From contig NZ_CP092427.2 in the NCBI RefSeq assembly GCF_022374875.2, forward strand, positions 4,216,001-4,280,000: a stretch of 64,000 bases of DNA. Direction: 5' to 3'. The notes beneath the pieces were generated by a model. That model worked only from the letters and a program-made list of their open reading frames with translations. It was not told the DNA's origin and made no database searches. The DNA comes from Mycolicibacterium rufum (GTDB lineage: Bacteria; Actinomycetota; Actinomycetes; Mycobacteriales; Mycobacteriaceae). Position numbers and translations under genes: made by a program. This document shows, piece by piece, positions 24,240 through 33,260 of this stretch (positions are counted from its first letter, which is position 1; each line of letters starts with the position of its first letter).

Positions 24240-26059
24240 CGCCGGACCTGGCTCTCCGCAACGGACTTCGCGACGACGTGGGTCACCGGAACGCTGAAAT
24301 GCGCTCGAGCACGGTCGACCACGTCGAAGCGGTGCCACACCGAGAACTCGGGGGGCAGGGTCGCGATGACGATCTGGTCGGGGCCGAACTCCGCGGCGGC
24401 GTGTTCGAGCGCCCGCAGCGGCCGGTAGTCACCCAATTCGCCCTGCACGTCCAGCTTTTCGTGGCGCAGCGCGGCCAGTGTGGTGTCGAGCCGGGCGGCC
24501 GCGGCCTCCTGGGTGGCCTCGGTGACGTCGCGCGGTCCGTGCGTCTCGGCGGCACCCGTGTCGACGGGGTTGGCCGGCACCACCACCAGATACTTCGTCT
24601 CCGTGCCCGCGCCAATGCGGCGCAGCTCGTCGAGCAGCTCGTCGGAATCGACGGTCTGGTTGGCCAGCACGAGCACGCGGTGCGGTGCACCCGCGGGAGT
24701 GTCGGTCGGTTCGGACGGACGCTTCTTCACGAACCACTTGTTGACGACGAACAGCACGATCACCACCGCCCACGACAGCAGACTCAGCACCAATTGGGAG
24801 CGCAACGCGGTGTCGATGAACATCTGCACCAGGATCGCGACGATCCCCAGCGCGGTCAGCACGGACAGCACGGGGAACAGCCACATCTTCACGCGCAGTT
24901 CGGAATCCGGGGTGCGGTACCGCAGCACGATCTGCGAGACCGCGATCAGCAGGTACACGAACAGGATGATCGCGCCGCTGGAGTTCAGCAGGAACGCGAA
25001 GATGGTGTCGGGGGAGACGGCCGCGGCGATGACGCAGAGGAAGCCGACCACCGACGAGGCGAGGATGGCGTTGGCCGGCACACCCCGGCGGGTGACGTTG
25101 ACCAGTGCCGGTGGCGCTTCCCGGCGCGCCGCGAGGACGAACAGCATCCGTGACGCCGTGTACATCCCGGAGTTCAGGCAGCTGAGCACCGCCGTCAAGA
25201 CCACAGCGTTCATCACGTGGTCGGCGTAGGGGATGCCCATCTTCGTGAAGGCGGCGACGAACGGCGACGCGGCGATCCCCTTGTCGTTCCAGGGCAGGAT
25301 GGTCACCAGCAGGAATACGGCGCCGACGTAGAAGATCAGGATCCGCAGGATCACCGAGTTGGCCGCCTTGGCGACCGCCCTCTCCGGGTCCGCCGATTCC
25401 GCGGCCGCGATCGTGGCGATCTCCGCGCCGACCATCGAGAAGATCACCGTCACGATGCCGACGGTGATGACGCCGAAGCCCAAGGGCATGAACCCGCCGT
25501 GACTGGTCAGATTCGAGAAGTCCGGCGACCGGCCCGGCCACAGGCCGAACACGAACGCCGCGCCGAGGGCGATGAACGCGATGATCGCGGCGACCTTGAT
25601 CCCGGCGAACCAGAATTCGAACTCGCCGTAGGAGGCGACCGAGAACAGGTTGGTCGCCGTCATCAGGATCATGAAGATCAGGGCCGACAGCCACAGCGGC
25701 ACGTCGATCCAGTACTGCACGATCTTGGCGCCGGCGATGGCCTCGAACCCGACGACGATGACCCAGAAGTACCAGTACAGCCACCCGACGGAGAACCCCG
25801 CCCAGTGCCCGAGCGCGTTGCGTGAATAGTCGGCGAACGATCCGGTGGACGGATTCGCCACGGCCATCTCGGCGAGCATCCGCATCACCATGATGATCAG
25901 CACGCCCGCCATCCCGTAGGTCAGGAAGGCGCCGGGACCGGTGTCGGCGATGACGACGCCGGACCCGACGAACAGGCCGGCACCGATGACGCCACCGATG
26001 GCGATCATCGTCAGCTGACGCTGGCTGAGGGCCTTCTTCAGGGTGGGTGCTGCACTCAT
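24236..26059 (-). CDS. Amino-acid permease (APC/GabP type) with C-terminal Usp-like domain
   Basis: The product (607 aa) has a 12-helix APC transporter (residues about 15-460) beginning LSQRQLTMIAIGGVIGAGLF, the family's helix-1 signature, and close in pattern to GABA permeases. The final 140 residues are cytoplasmic and look like a universal-stress-protein fold (HRVLVLANQTVDSDELL and onward, then DQIVIATLPPEFS), which would let stress signals act on transport. The coupled downstream gene is a tandem Usp protein. The substrate is unproven. Confidence 0.82.
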   Translation of the reverse strand: MSAAPTLKKALSQRQLTMIAIGGVIGAGLFVGSGVVIADTGPGAFLTYGMAGVLIIMVMRMLAEMAVANPSTGSFADYSRNALGHWAGFSVGWLYWYFWVIVVGFEAIAGAKIVQYWIDVPLWLSALIFMILMTATNLFSVASYGEFEFWFAGIKVAAIIAFIALGAAFVFGLWPGRSPDFSNLTSHGGFMPLGFGVITVGIVTVIFSMVGAEIATIAAAESADPERAVAKAANSVILRILIFYVGAVFLLVTILPWNDKGIAASPFVAAFTKMGIPYADHVMNAVVLTAVLSCLNSGMYTASRMLFVLAARREAPPALVNVTRRGVPANAILASSVVGFLCVIAAAVSPDTIFAFLLNSSGAIILFVYLLIAVSQIVLRYRTPDSELRVKMWLFPVLSVLTALGIVAILVQMFIDTALRSQLVLSLLSWAVVIVLFVVNKWFVKKRPSEPTDTPAGAPHRVLVLANQTVDSDELLDELRRIGAGTETKYLVVVPANPVDTGAAETHGPRDVTEATQEAAAARLDTTLAALRHEKLDVQGELGDYRPLRALEHAAAEFGPDQIVIATLPPEFSVWHRFDVVDRARAHFSVPVTHVVAKSVAESQVRR

Positions 26060-26198
26060 GTGAACCTCCAGCGCCTAGCGAATTGCGACCGACGGAGTCT
26101 ACCCAAGTGTGACACCGCTCACACTGGTGTCGGAAGGGACCGGCAGTCCGACGGCGCGCCAGCCCCGCCGGAAGCGGCAGCCGCGCGATGATGCTCAT

Positions 26199-26888
26199 GT
26201 GACTGATGATGCGAATGTGATTGAGTCGCCATCTGCGCCGCAGGACCCGCCGCGGACGAGGTCGATGCCCAAGCCACCGGTCACCCGCGAGCAGGTCGAC
26301 CGATGGGGGCGAGCAGCCCGCGCGGCGGCGCGGCAGGCGCGGGCCGCCGCCGCCGAAGCCACCCGAACCGGGGCGCGCGGCGTCGCGCAGGTGTGGCGGG
26401 CGATCGGCGCGGTACCCCCGGCGGTGCGGCTGTTCGTCGGCGCGGGGATCCTCATGCTGACCGGCGTCGCGGGCGCGCTTGCCCTCCACGACACCCTCGG
26501 CCTGCTGTGCACGGTCGTCGTGGTGCCGGTGTGTGCCGCCACCCTGGGCGCCCTCGGGCACCGTTGGTACAGCGGACTCGGGGACGACGCGGCACCGCGC
26601 GCCGACGCCCGGCCGCCCGCCTCGGACCTGGAGCGGTCGGTGCACTACGTCGACAGGAAGCTGGCGCTGGCGCTGACGTCTCTGGGCACCGAGCGCCACC
26701 AGCAGGCCGTCATCGCGCTCTTCCAGGCGAAGACGGCGGTCGAGCTCACGCTGGGCACCGAGCAGGACGATGCGGAGTGTGGCGATCTGCTCGTGCGCGC
26801 CGACGACTACGGCCTGCGACCACGGATCCGGGCCGGATCCGAGCCCACACCTGCCCTGCGAGAGGGCGATTCGCTGGCGGCGTCGTGA
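26199..26888 (+). CDS. Conserved membrane protein with Ala/Arg-rich helix
   Basis: The product has 229 residues from the GTG at 26199; other in-frame starts exist at 26109 and 26265. An Ala/Arg-rich helix (about 35-60) precedes two membrane helices (VRLFVGAGILMLTGVAG and LGLLCTVVVVPVCAATLG). The C-terminal part (about 145-229) is helical and cytosolic. The last codons overlap the next gene as GTGA. Function unknown; the pair looks like a membrane anchor plus partner. Confidence 0.55.
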   Translation: MTDDANVIESPSAPQDPPRTRSMPKPPVTREQVDRWGRAARAAARQARAAAAEATRTGARGVAQVWRAIGAVPPAVRLFVGAGILMLTGVAGALALHDTLGLLCTVVVVPVCAATLGALGHRWYSGLGDDAAPRADARPPASDLERSVHYVDRKLALALTSLGTERHQQAVIALFQAKTAVELTLGTEQDDAECGDLLVRADDYGLRPRIRAGSEPTPALREGDSLAAS

Positions 26889-27256
26889 TCATCGCCGGAC
26901 AGGTGGCGCTCATCGAGGACGACCACACGTTGGTGCTGAATCGCGGTGCCGAGGCCGGGGTCACCGTGGGCATGGTGTTCACGGTGAGGGCTGGCGACGG
27001 ACGGGTGATCACCGATCCGGAAACCGGCCGGGAGTTGGGCACGCTGAGCCGGGAGAAGCTGCGGGTGCGGGTGTTCGATGTGCAACCGCTGTTCTCCCGG
27101 GCGCACACCGTCGTCATGACCGACGACTTCCATGGTCTGCTCCAGATCCGTTTCGCGGCAACGCCTGTCGAAGAGGTGGTGACTGTCGACGTCGGCGATG
27201 CCGTCGAACTGGTGCCCAGTCGGTATCGGCAGGATGCTGACGGGGCCCACGGCTGA
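26885..27256 (+). CDS. Beta-rich protein coupled to the preceding membrane protein
   Basis: The product (123 aa) begins VIIAGQVALIEDDHTLVLN and has the repeated pattern NRGAEAGVTVGMVFTV, then DPETGRELGTL. This is a small beta-barrel pattern known from flagellar-assembly FlgT-like and other envelope domains. No signal peptide. The GTG at 26885 overlaps the upstream stop. Unknown function. Confidence 0.55.
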   Translation: MIIAGQVALIEDDHTLVLNRGAEAGVTVGMVFTVRAGDGRVITDPETGRELGTLSREKLRVRVFDVQPLFSRAHTVVMTDDFHGLLQIRFAATPVEEVVTVDVGDAVELVPSRYRQDADGAHG

Positions 27257-27303
27257 CGACAGGAGCTGTTGCCCGACGCGCCCACCGTCGCTAGATTTCG
27301 GGC

Positions 27304-27792
27304 ATGCGTGGGGTGGGGATCGCGTCGTGGGGTGTCGTCGTCGTCATCGGTGCGGCGAGCGGGGGAACGGCTCATGCCGAACCGCCTCCCACGCCGGTGT
27401 CGACCATCAACGGCGCCGTACCGGAGGGAGTGCTGGCGCCTCTGCAGGAGGTCTCGACGATGATCGACACCGTCGATGCGGATGGGCAGCGGTTGGTCGT
27501 CTTCCAGGGGGTGCGCAGACCGGGAACGCGCGCGCCGATACACGTCCATGCGCACGGTGGCGTGACGTGCGTGCTGAGCGGCACCATGACCGACTTCGTC
27601 GAAGGCCATGAGCCCATGACCTTTCCCGCGGGCACGTGCTATTACATGCCGCCCGGTATTCCGATGGCCGCGGCCAATCTGGGAACCGAGGACGTCCGCA
27701 TCACCGATACCTTCACCCTCCCGCCGGATGCACCCGTCATCACCGTGATCGAAGCGGGGTGGTCTGATCCCGATCCCGACGACGCCGGCTGA
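27304..27792 (+). CDS. Secreted cupin-domain protein
   Basis: The product (162 aa) has a signal peptide ending at HAEP. The cupin core contains the metal-binding stretch HVHAHGGVTCVLSG and the second motif FPAGTCYYMPPGIPMAAAN. Cupins of this size bind metals or small ligands; no enzymatic role can be fixed. It stands alone, with the 13E12 gene 38 bp downstream. Confidence 0.75.
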   Translation: MRGVGIASWGVVVVIGAASGGTAHAEPPPTPVSTINGAVPEGVLAPLQEVSTMIDTVDADGQRLVVFQGVRRPGTRAPIHVHAHGGVTCVLSGTMTDFVEGHEPMTFPAGTCYYMPPGIPMAAANLGTEDVRITDTFTLPPDAPVITVIEAGWSDPDPDDAG

Positions 27793-27830
27793 GCGGGAGA
27801 ATTGTCGGACCCCTCGGTGAGGATGGGGTC

Positions 27831-29111
27831 ATGTCCTCGACCGGCGTCGTCGCCTCGCAGTCGGAGCGGATCGATGTGCTGTTCGAGGAGTTGGCGGAGC
27901 TGACCGGTCAGCGCAACGCGATCGACGGACGGATCGTCGAGATCGTCGCGGAGATGGAGCGCGACGGGTTGCGTGGCGTCACCGGCGCCCGGTCGGCGGC
28001 GCACCTGGTGGCGTGGAAGACCGGGGTGTCTCCGTCGCGTGCGGAAACCCTTGCCGCGGTGGCGGATCGGGCCGAGGAGTTCCCGCAGTGTGTTGCCGGG
28101 TTGCGGGAGGGACGGCTGTCGCTGGATCAGGTCGGGGTCATCGCCCAGCGGGCCGCTGACGGCTCCGATGAGCACTACGCCGCGTTGGCCGCCACGGCGA
28201 CGGTGGCGCAGCTGCGGACCGCGCTCAAGCTCGCGCCGAAACCCCGACCCGAGGCCGAAGCCGAAACCGACCCCGACGCGGACCCACAGCCCGAGCCCGA
28301 TCCCGGGCCGCAGCCGTCGGTCACGAGAACCTCCGACGAGCAGTACACCTCCTGGTACATCCGGCTGCCGCATGTGGAAGCGGCGGTGTTCGACGCCGCG
28401 CTGCAATCCCACCGCGACGCGTTGATCGCCGACTGGAAGCGCGACGCCGAAAAGTTCGGCGGCGCAGGCGATCAGCGGCCACGATTGCCCAGCCTCGCGG
28501 ACGCGTTCCTGCGCCTGGTGTACGCCGGCTGGGACGCCGAAGCGGCAGAGCGTCCGCACGGGCAGCGCACCACCGTGGTCGTGCACGTCGACGTCACCGA
28601 CCGGGTGGGGTCACTGCACCTGGGTCCGTTGCTGTCCGACGCCGACCGGCAGTACCTAGCGTGTGACGCCACCTGCGAGGTGTGGTTCCAGCGCGACGGG
28701 CGCACCCTGGGTGCCGGCCGATCGACGCGGACGGTCAACCGGCGGCTGCGCCGGGCGCTCGAGTATCGCGACCGGACGTGCGTGGTGCCGGGCTGCGGCG
28801 CGACCCGTGGGCTGCATGCCCATCACCTGAAGCATTGGGAGGACGGCGGGCTGACCGAGTTGGCCAACCTCGCGCTGGTCTGCCCCTACCATCACCGCGC
28901 GCACCACCGCGGGCTCATCACGATCCGCGGACCCGCCGACCAGCTCGTCGTCACCGACCACGCCGGCCGCCCCATGACCTCGGCGTCTCTCGCTCGACCG
29001 CCCACCCAACCCCCACCCGACGTCGCACCCTGCTCCGGCCCGACGGGGGAGCGCGCCCAGTGGTGGTGGTACGAGCCGTTCCGCCCCCAACCGCCACCGT
29101 CGGTCAACTGA
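27831..29111 (+). CDS. DUF222/HNH endonuclease-domain protein (13E12 repeat family)
   Basis: The product (426 aa) has an N-terminal DUF222 domain (about 10-290, with SAAHLVAWKTGVSPSRAE) interrupted by an acidic Pro/Asp-rich insert, and a C-terminal HNH domain (CVVPGCGATRGLHAHHLKHW, then LVCPYHHRAHHRG). These multi-copy mycobacterial genes are named after the 13E12 repeats. A mobile or homing origin is often suspected, and nuclease activity is likely from the motif. Confidence 0.92.
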   Translation: MSSTGVVASQSERIDVLFEELAELTGQRNAIDGRIVEIVAEMERDGLRGVTGARSAAHLVAWKTGVSPSRAETLAAVADRAEEFPQCVAGLREGRLSLDQVGVIAQRAADGSDEHYAALAATATVAQLRTALKLAPKPRPEAEAETDPDADPQPEPDPGPQPSVTRTSDEQYTSWYIRLPHVEAAVFDAALQSHRDALIADWKRDAEKFGGAGDQRPRLPSLADAFLRLVYAGWDAEAAERPHGQRTTVVVHVDVTDRVGSLHLGPLLSDADRQYLACDATCEVWFQRDGRTLGAGRSTRTVNRRLRRALEYRDRTCVVPGCGATRGLHAHHLKHWEDGGLTELANLALVCPYHHRAHHRGLITIRGPADQLVVTDHAGRPMTSASLARPPTQPPPDVAPCSGPTGERAQWWWYEPFRPQPPPSVN

Positions 29112-29292
29112 GATCGGCGCGCCGCCGACATCCAGCAAAAGCACACGGACTGGTGCTCGGAAGTTCGAAGTGCACATGGCGGGGCCGTGGTCCCGGAAAC
29201 GACACGTGGAAAAGCCATTTCGCGAAGAGGTTGCGGGCGGGGCGCCGAACGGCGTGGGCATGAGCTAGTGTTCTCCGCCGTGCAAACTGGCT

Positions 29293-29553
29293 ATGGTGAC
29301 TATCGGCTTTGCCGGCGTGCTGGCCTGCGCCCCCGTCGCACACGCGGTCACCCCGATTGGGCCGGTGCCGCTACAGCAGGGTTCCGACTGCGACCCGAAC
29401 TACTCGGGTCCCTGCGTGCCGATCGCCAGCGACGTCGACTGCGCCGGCGGCAGCGGTAACGGCCCCGCCTACGTCCAAGGCCCGGTGACGGTCGTCGGCA
29501 ACGACATCTACGACCTCGACAGGGACGGCAACGGCACGGGCTGCGAGTCGTAG
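29293..29553 (+). CDS. Small secreted protein with Excalibur-like calcium motif
   Basis: The product (86 aa) starts with a short hydrophobic leader ending APVAHAV. The mature part holds four cysteines, with CDPNYSGPCVP and VDCAGG, and ends YDLDRDGNGTGCES, the D-x-D-x-D-G/CE signature of the Excalibur domain found in exported nucleases and envelope proteins. The start at 29293 gives a rather short signal sequence; an upstream start was not found in frame. Confidence 0.65.
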   Translation: MVTIGFAGVLACAPVAHAVTPIGPVPLQQGSDCDPNYSGPCVPIASDVDCAGGSGNGPAYVQGPVTVVGNDIYDLDRDGNGTGCES

Positions 29554-29560
29554 CAGACCG

Positions 29561-30472
29561 TCAGGCGAACACGTCAGCGTGCGTCCGGACGTACTGCGCC
29601 GGCGTTTGGGCGGGTTGACCGGTGAGGGCCGTGTAGTCACCGGTCGACCGGTCGTACCGTCCCGCCCGGTGCAGCAGCGCCATCGTCTCGAGGTGCTGAC
29701 GGAGATGGCCGGGCAGCCCCAACGGGTCGAGCACGTCGCGGAGCCACCGGTCGTGCTCGATGTCGGTCCCGCGAACGGGGCGCCCGAGGGCGGTCGCGTA
29801 CTCGGCGGCCAGGCCTTCGATGTCGAGGGCCGCCGGACCGGTCAACTCGTACACCTTGCCGATGTGCGGCCCCGGATCGGTGAGCACCGCGGTGACTGCC
29901 CGTGCGACGTCGCCGGCGGCGATCGGCGAGGTCCGGCCCGAACCGAACGGCAACGCCAGCACACCATTGTTCCGCACGCCGGGAGCGGCCAACCAGGTGA
30001 ACAGTGGATTGTCCAGGAAGGCAGTCGGTCTCATGTGCACCACGGGCAGCCCAGACCAGTTCAGTACCTGTTCTGCCAGGTAGTGCAGACGATGCTGATC
30101 GGACTCCTCGGTGCTCGTCAACGTCATCTGAGACACCGTCATCTGAGACATGTTGACCAGCGCCTCGACCGTCCCCTCCTCGAGGACCGCTGAGGCCATC
30201 ACGGCCGTCGCCGCCAGATACTCCGGTGACACGCTCATCGAGAAGAACACGCGGTCAACCCCCGCGACCGCAGCCACGACGTCGCGAGGCCGGGTGAGGT
30301 CACCGACCGCCACGTCGACGCCGAGGGTGCGCAGCCGAGCGGCCCGGTCATCGTCGCGGTGCACGTAAGCACGCACCCGGCACCCGGCGGCGATCAGTCG
30401 CTCGACCACATGGCGGCTCACCCCACCGGTGCCGCCGCCGGCGCCGGTGACCAGGTAGACCGGACCTGACAT
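29561..30472 (-). CDS. NmrA-like NAD(P)-binding protein
   Basis: The product (303 aa) has a Rossmann start (VYLVTGAGGGTGGVSRHVVE) and the NmrA/NAD(P)H-azoreductase pattern of an atypical short-chain dehydrogenase without YxxxK. It is the last gene of the nitrile-hydratase block, 19 bp after the accessory gene. A redox-sensing or quinone-reducing role is typical, and a part in nitrile metabolism is only inferred from location. Confidence 0.8.
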   Translation of the reverse strand: MSGPVYLVTGAGGGTGGVSRHVVERLIAAGCRVRAYVHRDDDRAARLRTLGVDVAVGDLTRPRDVVAAVAGVDRVFFSMSVSPEYLAATAVMASAVLEEGTVEALVNMSQMTVSQMTLTSTEESDQHRLHYLAEQVLNWSGLPVVHMRPTAFLDNPLFTWLAAPGVRNNGVLALPFGSGRTSPIAAGDVARAVTAVLTDPGPHIGKVYELTGPAALDIEGLAAEYATALGRPVRGTDIEHDRWLRDVLDPLGLPGHLRQHLETMALLHRAGRYDRSTGDYTALTGQPAQTPAQYVRTHADVFA

Positions 30473-30491
30473 GGTGCCTCCGCTGCTCGCG

Positions 30492-30830
30492 CTACCGGTG
30501 GTCGTGGCCGACGGGACGCCCGGCGAGCACGCGCAGCCGTGCGGCGACGTCTCCGTCGCGCAGGTGACCCGCGGCCACCAGAACCTCCTCCAGCGCCGCG
30601 AGCCAGTGGTCGTAATACCGCCATGGCGGCCGGGTAGCCTCGGCACTCGTCTGCCACGCCTCGATACGGGCGACCAGGGCCGTCTGAAAGTCGCGCCACG
30701 TCAGAAATCCGTTCTCCGTCAACGTCATCGCCATTGCGAAAGCGCGGCTCTCCCACGGCTCGGCGAACACCAACTCCCCGTTCGCGCGCGGCGGAGCGAG
30801 CGGGCCGGTGATCTCGAGGGGGACGCTCAC
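30492..30830 (-). CDS. Nitrile hydratase accessory protein
   Basis: The product (112 aa) resembles the N-terminal half of the beta subunit, with ELVFAEPWESRAFAMAMTL and later PPWRYYDHWLAALEEVL. Such small proteins (P14K/NhlE type) insert cobalt into the alpha subunit by exchange. The GTG at 30830 overlaps the alpha stop as GTGA. Confidence 0.85.
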   Translation of the reverse strand: MSVPLEITGPLAPPRANGELVFAEPWESRAFAMAMTLTENGFLTWRDFQTALVARIEAWQTSAEATRPPWRYYDHWLAALEEVLVAAGHLRDGDVAARLRVLAGRPVGHDHR

Positions 30831-31411
30831 GGGGCCGCTACCCGTGCGACACCCACCATGGCCTCGCGCGTGACCAGCGAGGCAAGTCGGTCCTCGGTCC
30901 ACCCGGCGGTGCCCTCCGGGCGCTCGGGCAGGACGAGCCACCGCACCTCGCTGCTGGAGTCGTGCACCGTGATCCGCACCTGCTCACTCAGATCCAGGCC
31001 CATCTCGGCGAGCACGCTGCGGGGCTCTTTCACCACCCGGGCGCGGTAGGCAGGGTCTTTGTACCAGCTCGGTGGCAACCCGAGGAGCTGCCACGGGTAG
31101 CAGGAGCACAGGGTGCACACCACCACGTGGTGCTCGGTGGGCGTGTTCTCCACGACGGCGACGTACTCGGTCTGCGGACCGAGGAAGCCGAGGTGGCCGA
31201 TGGCGGCGGTCCCGTCCTCGAGCAACCACTGTCGGTAGGCCGGATCGGTCCACGCCTTGGCGACGACCGTCGCCCCGTTGAGCGGTCCGATGACCGTTTC
31301 GTAGGTCATGACGATGGTGTCGAGCGCGGCAGGGTCGACGATGCCCTCCTCGCTGAGCAGTTGTTCCATGGCCTCCGCGCGCAGAGCCGGCGACGGTTCT
31401 TCATCGGTCAT
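30827..31411 (-). CDS. Nitrile hydratase alpha subunit, cobalt type
   Basis: The product (194 aa) carries the metal-binding claw VCTLCSCYPW with C99, C102 and C104. Threonine in the second place marks the cobalt form (the iron form has Ser). The enzyme hydrates nitriles to amides; the outer cysteines are oxidised to sulphenic and sulphinic acid in active enzyme. The gene overlaps the beta gene by ATGA and the accessory gene by GTGA, so the three are translated together. Confidence 0.92.
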   Translation of the reverse strand: MTDEEPSPALRAEAMEQLLSEEGIVDPAALDTIVMTYETVIGPLNGATVVAKAWTDPAYRQWLLEDGTAAIGHLGFLGPQTEYVAVVENTPTEHHVVVCTLCSCYPWQLLGLPPSWYKDPAYRARVVKEPRSVLAEMGLDLSEQVRITVHDSSSEVRWLVLPERPEGTAGWTEDRLASLVTREAMVGVARVAAP

Positions 31412-32073
31412 CGGCGGGCCTCGAGGTAGCTCTCGTAGAGATCGAGCGTGACGTCGAAATCGTCGGTGCCCGCGCCGAAGAGGTCTGCTGCGGCGAACCG
31501 CACGGAGTACACGTACTGCGGGTTCTCGCCGCGGAAATGCGCATTGGTGTCCGGGAAGACGAACGCGGTGCGGACACGGTCGATCACCCCGGGACGGGAC
31601 CGGGCGTAGCGGGGCAGGCGGGTGTGTCCGTCCGGGGCCCAGTCCTTCGTGCGGACCGGCTGACCGACCCGGAACACCGGATCGGTATCGACCCGGCGCA
31701 CGGAGCCGGGCGGTCGCGTCGACGGCGCCCGTCGTTGACGCGGCAACGCGGCGGGCTGCGCGACCTGATCCCCGCGCAGCGCGCGTGCTCTGGCGCGCAC
31801 CGCATCGCGGGGCAACAGGCCGGACTCGTCCAGAATCCTCTCGGCGCCGTTCAGCCACCGGCCGTAGTATCCGTCGTCGAAATAGGCTGCCGCGTCGAGT
31901 CGTTCGAGCGTATGTCGAAACGAGTCGGTGTTGCCTCCCGACGCACGGTTGGCGAGCAGCGCAAGGGCGAAGGCGCGGCCCTGCCACGGCTGCGCGAACA
32001 CCGGCTCATCGGGAACGGGAGGTCGCAGAGGACCCCATCCGTCGCTGCCGCCCATATCGGCGATACCGTCCAT
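31408..32073 (-). CDS. Nitrile hydratase beta subunit
   Basis: The product (221 aa) begins MDGIADMGGSDGWGPL, the usual start of this subunit, has the helical part VFAQPWQGRAFALALLA, and ends in the SH3-like barrel (FRVGQPVRTKDWAPDGHTRL, then YARSRPGVIDRV). The order beta, alpha, accessory is that of cobalt-type operons. Confidence 0.92.
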   Translation of the reverse strand: MDGIADMGGSDGWGPLRPPVPDEPVFAQPWQGRAFALALLANRASGGNTDSFRHTLERLDAAAYFDDGYYGRWLNGAERILDESGLLPRDAVRARARALRGDQVAQPAALPRQRRAPSTRPPGSVRRVDTDPVFRVGQPVRTKDWAPDGHTRLPRYARSRPGVIDRVRTAFVFPDTNAHFRGENPQYVYSVRFAAADLFGAGTDDFDVTLDLYESYLEARR

Positions 32074-32076
32074 GCG

Positions 32077-32523
32077 TCAGCGCCCGGGGAGACGCTCGGT
32101 GACCTGTTGGAGTATCCACTCGTTGCCGTCGGGGTCGGCGAAGGACGCGTGCGAGGTGTAGCTCCGGCCTTCCGGATCGGGTCCGGCCACCCTGGCCGCG
32201 TCGCCGGCACGGTTGAACACCCCCGACCGGTCGTGGAACACCTCGCTGACGGCCACCCCTCTTCCCGCCAACTCGTCGCGGGTGGCCTGGATATCGGTGA
32301 CCACCAGATACAGGCCTTGCACCGAACCCGGCGCGGCCGTGGTGACCCCGTCGCCGAAGATCACCGAGCAGGGCGACCCCGGCGGCGTCACCTGCACGAT
32401 GCGGTAGCCCTCCTCGACCGAAAAGTCGGCGTCAGGCCGCCACCCGAGCGTGTCCCGGTAGAACTGCAGTGACCTGTCGACATCGGCCACGGGGATGACG
32501 ATCACTTCGAGCTTCGCGTCCAT
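32077..32523 (-). CDS. VOC-superfamily (glyoxalase-fold) protein
   Basis: The product (148 aa) has two beta-alpha-beta-beta-beta modules: IPVADVDRSLQFYRDTLGW, and later SFADPDGNEWILQQ. The putative metal ligands are only partly kept. Proteins of this type cover glyoxalases, dioxygenases and resistance proteins. It lies 3 bp upstream of the nitrile hydratase beta gene in the same operon. Confidence 0.82.
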   Translation of the reverse strand: MDAKLEVIVIPVADVDRSLQFYRDTLGWRPDADFSVEEGYRIVQVTPPGSPCSVIFGDGVTTAAPGSVQGLYLVVTDIQATRDELAGRGVAVSEVFHDRSGVFNRAGDAARVAGPDPEGRSYTSHASFADPDGNEWILQQVTERLPGR

Positions 32524-32562
32524 CAGGTTTCCTTCGCTGTCGTGATTTGCGCGGTCGCGGGG

Positions 32563-33159
32563 TCAGTCCTGCTCGCCGATCGATTGGGCGTAGGTCTTGC
32601 CGTAGGGATAGAACAGATCCTTATTGCCGGCTTCCCACTCAGCCTTCAGCCGGGACTCGGTGATGTCCCAGTCCGGACGGCACTTCTGCAGCACCGCGCG
32701 AAGGTCCATCCGCAGTTCCTCCATCGTCGGCCGACCAAAGAACCAGTAGCCGTTGTAGACCTTGTAGACCACCAGACCCGGCTCCAGCACCACCACGTGC
32801 GGAATCATCGGATTGTGCAAAGGGTCGGTGTATTCGGCGATGTCGAGGTCCTTGGCCACCTTGCGCCCCGCGTCGGACAGGAACGGCCAGTGCGCGCCCA
32901 CACCTGACCGATACTCATTCGTCTCGGTGATGTTGTCCGTGCTGATCGTGACGAGGCGACAGTAGGCCACCTCGAGTTCGCGGTGGAATTGCACGAGCTG
33001 TTCTGCCTGGCGCCGGTCCTTGGGGCAGAACCCGCCCCGGCTCAAGACGAGCACCATGGGATGCTGGCCCTGCAGTTCGGAGAGCGTGCGCCGGTGAGCG
33101 GTGTGATCGGAGAGCTGGTAGTCGGGGAAGATAGCGCCGGGGACGATGTCTGCGCGCAT
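32563..33159 (-). CDS. Redoxin-domain (AhpC/TSA-like) protein
   Basis: The product (198 aa) has a thioredoxin-like fold with the active-site region LVLSRGGFCPKDRRQAEQL, where a single Cys replaces the CxxC pair, as in peroxiredoxin-like proteins. It lies at the head of the nitrile-hydratase block and could protect or help to mature the oxidation-sensitive cysteines of the enzyme, but that is inference. Confidence 0.75.
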   Translation of the reverse strand: MRADIVPGAIFPDYQLSDHTAHRRTLSELQGQHPMVLVLSRGGFCPKDRRQAEQLVQFHRELEVAYCRLVTISTDNITETNEYRSGVGAHWPFLSDAGRKVAKDLDIAEYTDPLHNPMIPHVVVLEPGLVVYKVYNGYWFFGRPTMEELRMDLRAVLQKCRPDWDITESRLKAEWEAGNKDLFYPYGKTYAQSIGEQD

Positions 33160-33260
33160 CGCGTCTCCTTGATCGACCTCTCCGGTGACCGGTTGCTGCT
33201 GCTCGCCCCACTATAAGTCGAGTCATGGCCACCCGGGCCGCTATCGGCGGGATCCGGTCG

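Noticed and set aside
24429..26699. 756-codon minus-strand frame through the permease region
   Set aside because: It is a shifted reading of the permease gene, without helices or motifs.
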